NCBI GenBank assembly: GCA_041745535.1
Contig: JBGTIS010000358.1
Coordinates: forward strand, 1 to 51,763
From: JBGTIS01 sp041745535
GTDB taxonomy: Bacteria; Bacteroidota; Bacteroidia; Cytophagales; Cyclobacteriaceae
Reading direction: 5' to 3'
Length of the DNA stretch: 51,763 bases
Shown: positions 34,383-42,031 of the stretch, one piece after another
Position numbering within the stretch: the stretch's first letter is position 1
Layout: each line of letters opens with the position of its first letter
Notes under the pieces: generated by a model
Database searches by the model: none
Told to the model about the DNA's origin: nothing
What the model saw: only the letters and a program-made list of their open reading frames with translations
Program-made: the position numbers and the translations under genes

Positions 34383-34440
34383 GCATTAAGCTTTATGTAC
34401 TTATAACTCATCAGGAATAAAAAACCCGTAATAGGAGATA
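34381..34440 (-). promoter_or_regulatory. Conserved element A, candidate ECF promoter and leader of unit A
   Basis: Sixty bases that match 44842-44901 at 49 positions without a gap. Read on the minus strand the invariant blocks are TATTACGGGTTTTTTATTC and TGAGTTATAAG, separated by four variable bases, then AAGCTT. The element ends at the FecR start codon. The two fixed blocks with a variable spacer look like the -35 and -10 regions of an ECF promoter. Position and duplication support a regulatory role. Confidence 0.6.
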
Positions 34441-34441
34441 A

Positions 34442-34485
34442 AAAAAAGTTCATTAATTCAATTAATTTAGATTATGAACTTTTTT
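34442..34485. terminator. Strong hairpin ending unit B before the FecR promoter
   Basis: AAAAAAGTTCAT (34442-34453) pairs perfectly with ATGAACTTTTTT (34474-34485); the loop contains the palindrome TTAATTCAATTAA-like core. T-runs occur on both strands. It lies 95 bp after the SusD stop of unit B and immediately upstream of the conserved element before FecR. This separates units A and B transcriptionally. Confidence 0.75.
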
Positions 34486-34579
34486 ATTGTGAAATTATTA
34501 ATGAAAAGCACAGCTTTGGAAAAGTAAACCGTGCTTAAATTAACAGAATACAAATGAATTATCTGCTTGTGGATAACCC

Positions 34580-36136
34580 TCAGTACCCGGGATTTTGCTC
34601 GAGTTCAGGATTCCGCTGCAATTCGTTATCAGAAATAGGAAACAACAGATGATGCGCCTGATACGTAGCGCCCCACGGATTAGCATGCCCGATCACATTC
34701 ACAAAATTTACATTACCTGCTGAGGCTACCGGGTATAGGCGCGTGCGCTGGATGTCGGACCAGGCCTTGTAATCCAGGGCCAATTCCCGATACCGTTCTT
34801 TCCATACTTCTGCTACAAAAGCCTCTTCAGACAATCCACTCAGGCTGGCTTCAATAGCACTCAGGTCGGTTTGCCAGTAGGCTCTGGCTCTTACCTCGGT
34901 CAGGTAGGAAATTGCTTCCGGCGTAACCCCTTCAGACCGGGCAATGGCTTCAGCGGCGATTAACAGTACTTCGGCATAACGGTAAATCCGTATATCCTGA
35001 TCGCCCCTGCCTGTTTCGTATAAGGCCGTTTCATCATAGAAAAGATAAGGCGCATATTCTCCAAACTCGAAGCGTTTACCTTCAACTTCAATCGCATTAA
35101 AAAACAATTGCTGGTTTTGAATCCTTAAATCTTTGTCAGCCTCATAAATTTGCACATACTCATTCAGTGGCCGATAAGCGTTTAAGGTTCTGGTATATTT
35201 CAGATTGGGGGGCCTGATATCGCCGGGAAGAGAAACACCAGGCGCGGGATTCGGCGCGATTTCTGCCGCGAATTCAATCGCATAGATGTATTCCGACTCC
35301 ACATCCGAATCGCGCATTACATTATAGGCGCTCGCTTCGGGCGTAGCCCCGTTCTCGATGAGTTGGTAGGCACCGCTGTTGATAATGACACGGGCGGCAT
35401 CCGCTGCTTTTGCGTAAGCATCCGCTGCCTGAACGGGATATCCGGCCCTTTGAAGCTGGACATCGGCCAACAGCGCTGCTGCCGCGCCTTCCGTAACTCT
35501 GAATCCATTCATGGGAAAGGGCGCGGTTGCCAGCCCACCATTGCTGATCACCCAATTAAGGTCTTCAACAATCTGGTTATAAATCGCTTCCTCAGAGTCA
35601 CGTGTTACCAGGATACCTTCCAGACTATTATAAGGTTCGGTAATCAGGGGAATACCGCCATAATTTTTTACCAGGAAAAAGTAGTTGAACGCTCTGAAAA
35701 ACCTTGCCTCGGCTAATAATTGTTGTGAGGTGGTTTCAGATAATCCGGGAGTTTCGGGAATATATTGGATGGCCGTATTGGCGGTGGCGATGGCATTGTA
35801 TGCACTTGACCACCATTCATCCAGGTATTCGGCCATATTTACCGCGTTAAATGACAATTCCTGGGCACGCAAAGGCTCTATTCTTTCACCCTTTGCTTCA
35901 TTGTCAAATAATCCTGAAATATATCCGCCCATCATCGCCACGCTGCCTCTGAAGCCGCCCGTATTGTAAAAACCAGTCGCACCACTGTGGTATAAAGTAT
36001 TTACCAGGCTGTTCGCCTCTTCTCCCGATTGAAAGTAATCATCCAATGACTGTTCAGTCTGAGGAGATTCCACGAGGAAATCGTCGCAGGAAATCAATAA
36101 TAAGCAGCCAACAATAATAAATATTATATTTTTCAT
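34580..36136 (-). CDS. SusD/RagB-family outer-membrane lipoprotein (unit B)
   Basis: A 518-residue surface lipoprotein. The lipobox Cys lies in LLLISCDDFLVESPQTEQ. The helical repeat body includes QQLLAEARFFRAFNYFFLVKNYGGIPLITEP and AAAALLADVQLQRAGYPVQAADAYAKAADAARVIINSGAYQL. The C-terminus shows the signature LTEVRARAYW ... EEAFVAEVWKERYRELALDYKAWSDIQRTR and ends PELEQNPGY. It follows its SusC partner by 30 bp and is the last gene of unit B. It is only distantly similar to the unit A SusD, so the two pairs probably accept different ligands. Confidence 0.95.
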   Translation of the reverse strand: MKNIIFIIVGCLLLISCDDFLVESPQTEQSLDDYFQSGEEANSLVNTLYHSGATGFYNTGGFRGSVAMMGGYISGLFDNEAKGERIEPLRAQELSFNAVNMAEYLDEWWSSAYNAIATANTAIQYIPETPGLSETTSQQLLAEARFFRAFNYFFLVKNYGGIPLITEPYNSLEGILVTRDSEEAIYNQIVEDLNWVISNGGLATAPFPMNGFRVTEGAAAALLADVQLQRAGYPVQAADAYAKAADAARVIINSGAYQLIENGATPEASAYNVMRDSDVESEYIYAIEFAAEIAPNPAPGVSLPGDIRPPNLKYTRTLNAYRPLNEYVQIYEADKDLRIQNQQLFFNAIEVEGKRFEFGEYAPYLFYDETALYETGRGDQDIRIYRYAEVLLIAAEAIARSEGVTPEAISYLTEVRARAYWQTDLSAIEASLSGLSEEAFVAEVWKERYRELALDYKAWSDIQRTRLYPVASAGNVNFVNVIGHANPWGATYQAHHLLFPISDNELQRNPELEQNPGY

Positions 36137-36166
36137 AGCAGAATTTCGTGTTAATTGAAAAGTTGT

Positions 36167-39100
36167 TTAAAAACGAGCGTTCACGCCAATAGTAAAAGTG
36201 CGGGCTTTGGGATATTCGTAAAAGAAAATATTTTGCCCAAAATTGCCACTCCAGGTAGAAGATTCCGGATCATATCCCTGAAATTCATCGGAATGAATCA
36301 CAAAAGCATTCTCCACGCTTGCATTAATCCGTAACTGATTCAGGCCCAGCATGGAGAGCACATTTTGATTGAAAGTATAACCCAGAGCAAATAAATTGCC
36401 TCTGAGAAATGATCCATCCACAATCCAGTGGCTGTCAGGTTGTAGGTTCTGCCCTGAAAGAACCGTATGCCGAATTTGCTGGATCATGGTGTTCTGGTTA
36501 TTCGGGGTCCAGGCATCGTACAACTGCGTAGCAATGCCATTGGTGAGGGCTTGCCGGTCCTCAGCGGTTGCCAGGGTTTGTTGCATGATATCGGCACCAT
36601 AAGAAAACTGAAGGTCTATGGTGGCATCAAAGTTCCCAAAGTTAAACCGGTTAATGAAACTTCCGGTAATTTCGGGTAGCCCATTGCCAATGATGGTCTT
36701 TTCAACAGATCGTTTGGCCTCGCCCGGAATGGCGCCTACTTCAGCCGCTGCTGCCACTTCGTCGGTACCCCAAGTACCCAGTCGTTCGTAACCCCAAAAC
36801 GACCCGATAGGCTCACCCACCCTCAGAATGGTCTGGCTACCAGCTACCCAGTTGGGGCCAGGGAAAATATCCTCGTCGTTGGCCCCCAGACTTTCAACCC
36901 TGTTTTTATTATAATTGAAGTTAAGGGTGGTGGCCCACAAGAAATTTTCTGTGCTGATATTTCTGGTGGTTACCATAAAATCTATACCCCTGTTAGAGAC
37001 AGAGCCGATATTATCGGTAATCAGGCTAAATCCGGTGGAAGTAGGAATGGGACGCCCCAGTATCAGGTCCTCCGTCAGCTTGTTGTAATAGTCTACTTCC
37101 ATGGAAATGATTTCATCAAATAGCGAAAATTCGATGCCAATGTCAAATTGCCTGGTTTTCTCCCATTCCAGATCAGGATTCGGGATGCGCTGTACAAAGC
37201 TGTTAGATACCCGCTGCCCGCCAATTAAGGTTGTGCTTGAACCGATGGTGGCTAAAGATTGATATAACCCAATTTCAGTATTACCGGTAATGCCATAGGA
37301 AGCGCGCAACCGGAGGTAATCAATCGCTTTCAGTCCCTTCATAAAACCCTCATTCGATACCAGCCATGATAACCCGCCTGATGGGAAAAAACCATATTTA
37401 TTGTTCTTTCCAAAGCGCGAAGAGCCATCTGTTCTGCCCGTAAAGGTCGCGGAATAGGTATCGTCCAAGGTATAGCTGACACGGGTGAAATACGAGTTCA
37501 TGGTCCAGTCATTGGCAAAAGAGGAAGAAGGGTTGTGGTTTGAGGCAGCGCCAATGTTATTGAAACTGAAAAAATCATTGGAGAAACCACGGGCACTGGA
37601 CGCATTCCCATGGGAAAGCCGCTGCTGCCAACTGGCACCTAGTATGGCATTGACACGGTGGATGCCGAAATCCTGTATGTAGGTCAAAAAGTTTTCATTC
37701 TGCCAATAAGTTGTTTCCTCATTAGAAATACTGGAATTCCCATCGGGGAAACCTGCGCCAATTAAATTTCTGGGGGCATAATACCGTTGTGCAGAAAGCA
37801 GGTTATCTATTCCTACCTGTGTTCTCAGCTTAAGGTGATCGGTAATGTTAATCTCAAGGAACGTATTTCCAAAAAGGCGGGTACCGTTGATTAACCTTTC
37901 CTCTTCCTGCAACCGGTGCACCGGATTGGGCAGGCCTTCAAAAGTAAATCCCTCAATCTGGGTACTGTTGGTCCAGGTACCATCGGGCCATTTTACAGGA
38001 AAGATGGGTGGCATCTCCGTCATCACCCGGCTGGCATGAAAACCGCCTCCCGTTTCCGTAACGTTATTCTCCCAGGTTTTATTCACCGTTAAATTGGTTC
38101 CCACCGAAAGCCATTCCAGCGGATTAGCATCATACACCAACTTAATATTGGCCCTTTGCATCCACGAATTAAGTAAAACCCCTTCTCTTCTGGTGTAATT
38201 TAAAAAAGCGCCAAAAGATGATTTCTCTCCTCCGTTTTGAATGCTGACCTGGTGGTCGTGTGAGACCGCTGTTCTGGTGGCTTCTTTCTGCCAGTCGGTA
38301 TTGTATATCGGATTACCCTGGGCATCGAAAAAACGCTCATCTGACAGGTCCATTACAGGTTCTTCACCAGGGGCATAATCATTGAACAGGGGGGCGTTTT
38401 GGTAACCAATGCGTTGTACTTCCATAAACTCCGCGGCATTCATAGCATCCATTTTACTGGCCAGTGTGCCTATGCTGAAATTTCCATTATAACCCACCAC
38501 AAGTCCTGCTGCGGTACCGCCTCTTTTTGTGGTAATTAATATGACACCATTGGCGCCCCGCGATCCGTATATGGCCGCTGATGAAGCATCCTTCAGCACT
38601 TCCACACTTTCAATGTCATTGGGATTCATGGTTTCGATGCCATCCATCACCACCCCATCTACCACATATAGCGGATTGGCAGAAGCATTGATGGTACCGA
38701 TTCCTCGAATAATCACCCGATTACTTCCGGTAGGGGAACCGGAATTACCAAAAATGCTGACACCGGGTACTTTGCCTTTTAAACTCTGCAATACATTGAA
38801 GCTGGGTTGTACCTCCAAATCTTCTCCTGATACTACCCCTACCGCGCCTGTGACTTCACTTTTTCTTTGCACGCCATAACCTACCACCACCACTTCTTTT
38901 AAGCTCTGTACATCTTCTTCCAGAGTTACATTAATTACGGTTCTTCCATTAACCGGTACTTCCCGCGCGATAAAGCCAATGGATGAAAACACCAGCACAT
39001 CGTCCTCATTGGGCACATTGATACTGTATTTTCCATTTACGTCAGTCACTGTTCCGGTAGCAGTGCCTTTAATTATAATGTTGATGCCCGGTAACAATTC

Positions 39101-39301
39101 ATCATCGGCAAGAGAAGTTACCACCCCGGTTACGATAAGGGCTGGTGAAATTTCAGTAAGAGGTTCCACATTTTTCGAGGTTGTGGATAGCGCCTTACCA
39201 TCATTGGCAAACAATGCAGTCAAGGCGAAAACCTGTATTATGCATCCATAGGCCGCATATTTACAGGTCATGATGAGTACTCTTAGTAAGTCATTTTTCA
39301 T
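36167..39301 (-). CDS. SusC/RagA TonB-dependent transporter without STN domain (unit B)
   Basis: A 1044-residue outer-membrane transporter. After the signal peptide it goes straight to the carboxypeptidase-regulatory-like domain (IVTGVVTSLADDELLPGINIIIKGTATGTVTDVNGKYSINVP), then the plug with NPLYVVDGVVMDGIETMNPNDIESVEVLKDASSAAIYGSRGANGVILITTKRG, and the barrel ending TIGVNARF. About 100 residues corresponding to the STN domain of the unit A protein are absent, so it should not signal to FecR itself. That fits a scheme in which unit B is regulated from unit A. It is paired with SusD 30 bp downstream. Confidence 0.96.
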   Translation of the reverse strand: MKNDLLRVLIMTCKYAAYGCIIQVFALTALFANDGKALSTTSKNVEPLTEISPALIVTGVVTSLADDELLPGINIIIKGTATGTVTDVNGKYSINVPNEDDVLVFSSIGFIAREVPVNGRTVINVTLEEDVQSLKEVVVVGYGVQRKSEVTGAVGVVSGEDLEVQPSFNVLQSLKGKVPGVSIFGNSGSPTGSNRVIIRGIGTINASANPLYVVDGVVMDGIETMNPNDIESVEVLKDASSAAIYGSRGANGVILITTKRGGTAAGLVVGYNGNFSIGTLASKMDAMNAAEFMEVQRIGYQNAPLFNDYAPGEEPVMDLSDERFFDAQGNPIYNTDWQKEATRTAVSHDHQVSIQNGGEKSSFGAFLNYTRREGVLLNSWMQRANIKLVYDANPLEWLSVGTNLTVNKTWENNVTETGGGFHASRVMTEMPPIFPVKWPDGTWTNSTQIEGFTFEGLPNPVHRLQEEERLINGTRLFGNTFLEINITDHLKLRTQVGIDNLLSAQRYYAPRNLIGAGFPDGNSSISNEETTYWQNENFLTYIQDFGIHRVNAILGASWQQRLSHGNASSARGFSNDFFSFNNIGAASNHNPSSSFANDWTMNSYFTRVSYTLDDTYSATFTGRTDGSSRFGKNNKYGFFPSGGLSWLVSNEGFMKGLKAIDYLRLRASYGITGNTEIGLYQSLATIGSSTTLIGGQRVSNSFVQRIPNPDLEWEKTRQFDIGIEFSLFDEIISMEVDYYNKLTEDLILGRPIPTSTGFSLITDNIGSVSNRGIDFMVTTRNISTENFLWATTLNFNYNKNRVESLGANDEDIFPGPNWVAGSQTILRVGEPIGSFWGYERLGTWGTDEVAAAAEVGAIPGEAKRSVEKTIIGNGLPEITGSFINRFNFGNFDATIDLQFSYGADIMQQTLATAEDRQALTNGIATQLYDAWTPNNQNTMIQQIRHTVLSGQNLQPDSHWIVDGSFLRGNLFALGYTFNQNVLSMLGLNQLRINASVENAFVIHSDEFQGYDPESSTWSGNFGQNIFFYEYPKARTFTIGVNARF

Positions 39302-39368
39302 ACATTAGTAGTGGTTTAATGGGTTGTGACAGTTGATTAAAAAATAGCAACTCCTTAATGGAGGAACC

Positions 39369-40472
39369 TTAAAGTTTTTCGGGTTTTCCGCATAGGCACG
39401 CTAAATTTTTATCCTTGTCAATGCATACGTCATGTGGATGCCTGAATATTTTTTCCTGTTGTTCAATTTGTTTTAGCTGCCTGTTTTCGTACACCGGTGG
39501 AGTACCTCCGGGATTGGAAACCACTCGATTATTTTTGTCTAAAATCGTCACAAACCCTGTTTCATCCCACGAAGGTCGGTCTGAACGCAGCACTGCCGCA
39601 TACATGTTTTCATCGTCAATTACCGGTCGACAAACAAAGGCTCCGGGAATTTCGATATCGGATAAAAATTTTCTCTCCAAAGTGAAGCGTTTAATCATGT
39701 TGTCCATCCGGGAAGCGATGAGCAACTCCGGTTGTTTACCCCGATGATCCATCGTAATGCCATGGGCATTATTCAGCAGGGAAGAATCCACTTCCTTTGG
39801 TTTGTTTTTCCATTGAATCTCATGGGGATATCGCTTCTCCAGCAGCTCATTCCATAGCCATCCTTTCCCGCCGAAAGACCGGATAAAATTTCCCCGCGCG
39901 TCATATTGTAAAATAAGCTGGGTGCCATATCCATCGGCCACATATATATGGCCGTTGGAGGCAATGGCCGTTTCGGTAGGGTAATAGCTTTCCGGATCGT
40001 ACTGTTCCTTTAACGCTTCAGGAAAGGGGAGCTTCAGCAAAAGTTTTCCTTCCAAAGTAGTCTTATATACCGCATGTGAGGCAGTATCGGTAATGTAGAG
40101 CATATCCGCACCGCCATCATCATTTAAAGTGAGGCCATGAGCCCCGGCATACACATGCCCCCAGGTTTTGACCAGCTTTCCGGATTGATCATATATGATA
40201 ATATTATTTTTTGTTTCATTGGTTAGCAAGATGAGGCGCCCTTTGTTATCCTGTACCATCTCATGGCAATCGTTCACAGGGGTTTTGGCAGCATCCAGTC
40301 TTCCCCAGGAAAAATCTGCCCGATACCGAAAGTCTCCCTGACCAATAACTGTTTCACTAAGTGTAGGTGTTTTAATAATATTAAAAGAAAATAGGGGGAG
40401 CAATAAACTACTGCTTACTACAGCTGTCGTATTTTTAATAAATTTTCTTCTGGACTGTTCAGGGGATATCAT
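39369..40472 (-). CDS. NHL-repeat six-bladed beta-propeller, exported (unit B)
   Basis: A 367-residue protein with a Tat-type leader (SRRKFIKNTTAVVSSSLLLPLFS). The body consists of NHL-like blades: DCHEMVQDNKGRLILLTNE, VYAGAHGLTLNDDGGADMLYITDTASHAVYKTT, PTETAIASNGHIYVADGYGTQLILQYDARGNFIRSFGG, NNAHGITMDHRGKQPELLIASR, FRHPHDVCIDKDKNLACLCG. The His/Asp-rich blade edges recall the peptidyl-alpha-hydroxyglycine alpha-amidating lyase propeller, but the catalytic set cannot be verified by eye. It probably binds or cleaves the substrate of unit B. Its C-terminus is short after the final blade strand. Confidence 0.82.
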   Translation of the reverse strand: MISPEQSRRKFIKNTTAVVSSSLLLPLFSFNIIKTPTLSETVIGQGDFRYRADFSWGRLDAAKTPVNDCHEMVQDNKGRLILLTNETKNNIIIYDQSGKLVKTWGHVYAGAHGLTLNDDGGADMLYITDTASHAVYKTTLEGKLLLKLPFPEALKEQYDPESYYPTETAIASNGHIYVADGYGTQLILQYDARGNFIRSFGGKGWLWNELLEKRYPHEIQWKNKPKEVDSSLLNNAHGITMDHRGKQPELLIASRMDNMIKRFTLERKFLSDIEIPGAFVCRPVIDDENMYAAVLRSDRPSWDETGFVTILDKNNRVVSNPGGTPPVYENRQLKQIEQQEKIFRHPHDVCIDKDKNLACLCGKPEKL

Positions 40473-40546
40473 GTTTATCGGGTAAAAAATTGTAGAATTA
40501 TTAAAACTTGTAGCTGTATCTCTGAAGCTTCCGGATAGAATAGCAA

Positions 40547-42031
40547 TTAGGCTAAAATATCTTTTACAACTTTACCGGCCACATCGGTAAGCCGGAAATT
40601 CCTGCCCTGAAATTCATAAGTCAGCCGTTCATGGTTCAGACCCAGGGTGTGCAAAATGGTAGCCTGTAAATCGTGGACATGTACCCGGCCACTGATACCG
40701 GAAAAACCTATCTCATCGGTTTCGCCATAGGTAAAGCCTTTTTTTATGCCACCACCAGCCATCCACATGGTAAAGGCATCGCCATGATGATCCCGTCCTT
40801 TAAAGTCAGCGCCTGACCGGGCTTCCATCATGGGTGTGCGGCCAAACTCACCGCCCCACACCACCAGCGTTTCGTCTAACAGTCCCCTTTGCTTTAAGTC
40901 CAGCAGGAGGGCACTCATGGATTTGTCTACCTCCTGGCAGGCATCTTTAAGTGCCCCATCCACCCCGTTGTTCGGTCCTGCGCCGTGGGTATCCCAGCGC
41001 CTGTCGAACAGCTGTACGAAACGCACGCCATGCTCCACCAGCCGCCGGGCCAGCAAACAATTATTAGCGAATGAGTTCTTCCCCGGATTGGTGCCATACA
41101 TCTGATGGATCCATTCAGGTTCGTCATTAATGTTCATCACTTCCGGAACAGAAGTTTGCATGCGAAAGGCCAGTTCATATTGCGAAATACGGGTTAATAT
41201 TTCAGGATCGAGCGTTTCTTTGTATTCCTGCTCATTAATGGTATTGATGATCTCAATGGAGCGTTTTCTCAGCACCGGGTCCACATCTTCCGGATTAGAC
41301 AGATACAATACCGGATCGCCCTGAGAACGGCACTGAACGCCCTGATATACCGTAGGCAGAAAGCCGCTGCCCCACACACTTTTGCCCGCGCTGGGTTCAC
41401 TACCAGATACCAGTACCACAAATCCTGGTAAATTCTGATTTTCAGAACCCAGGCCATAAGATATCCAGGAACCCATACTGGGCCTTCCCAAACGTGGCGA
41501 CCCTGAATGCATCAGTAGCTGCGCCGGCGCATGGTTAAATTCATCGGTATGCACTGCTTTTAAAAAGGTTACCTCATCCACCATTTTTGAAAAGTGAGGC
41601 AGGTAATCAGATACGTAGGCTCCTGACTGTCCGTGTTGCTTAAAGGTTGCCTGTGTCCCTAACATCTGGGGAACACCCTGAATAAAAGCGAATTTCTTCC
41701 CTTCCAGTAAGGAAGCCGGACAATCCTGTCCATCTAATTTGTTTAGAGCGGGTTTGTAGTCAAAAAGTTCTAATTGAGAAGGCGCGCCCGCCATGTGCAG
41801 AAATATGACATTTTTGGCCTTGCCAGGAAAATGGGAGGTCATGGTACGGGCAGCATTCGCGGTAACTGACACGCTTTTTCCTGTTGTGTCCAGCCAGAGG
41901 TCGCAACCCGTTAAAGCACCCAACGCGGTCGCGCCCAAACCCGACATGCATTTTTTCAGGAAATGGCGGCGTGTGTTGTAAGCGGCTATTCGGTATTGCG
42001 CTTCATCCATAATATTCTTCATGCGATTCAA
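40547..42031 (-). CDS. DUF1501 domain protein, Tat-exported (unit B)
   Basis: A 494-residue paralogue of the unit A DUF1501 protein. The leader has NTRRHFLKKCMSGLGATALGALTGCDL, a twin-arginine motif followed by a lipobox-like ALTGC, so it may be a Tat lipoprotein where the unit A protein is not. Core motifs match: KAKNVIFLHMAGAPSQLELFDYKP, LARRLVEHGVRFVQLFDRRWDTHG, DETLVVWGGEFGRTPMMEARSG, GRDHHGDAFTMWMAGGGIKKGFTYGETDEIG and RVHVHDLQATILHTLGLNHERLTYEFQGR. Start and upstream stop overlap as ATGA. The two DUF1501 copies keep near-identical C-termini (RNFRLTDVAGKVVKDILA here), pointing to a shared origin. Confidence 0.92.
   Translation of the reverse strand: MNRMKNIMDEAQYRIAAYNTRRHFLKKCMSGLGATALGALTGCDLWLDTTGKSVSVTANAARTMTSHFPGKAKNVIFLHMAGAPSQLELFDYKPALNKLDGQDCPASLLEGKKFAFIQGVPQMLGTQATFKQHGQSGAYVSDYLPHFSKMVDEVTFLKAVHTDEFNHAPAQLLMHSGSPRLGRPSMGSWISYGLGSENQNLPGFVVLVSGSEPSAGKSVWGSGFLPTVYQGVQCRSQGDPVLYLSNPEDVDPVLRKRSIEIINTINEQEYKETLDPEILTRISQYELAFRMQTSVPEVMNINDEPEWIHQMYGTNPGKNSFANNCLLARRLVEHGVRFVQLFDRRWDTHGAGPNNGVDGALKDACQEVDKSMSALLLDLKQRGLLDETLVVWGGEFGRTPMMEARSGADFKGRDHHGDAFTMWMAGGGIKKGFTYGETDEIGFSGISGRVHVHDLQATILHTLGLNHERLTYEFQGRNFRLTDVAGKVVKDILA

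Noticed and set aside
35363..35716. 117-residue plus-strand frame opposite SusD of unit B
   Set aside because: Antisense to SusD coding sequence, with no recognised domain and no promoter or leader.
39369..39420. Frameshift at the end of the NHL propeller gene
   Set aside because: The last blade ends abruptly, but no alternative frame restores a clear family C-terminus, so the annotated stop is kept.
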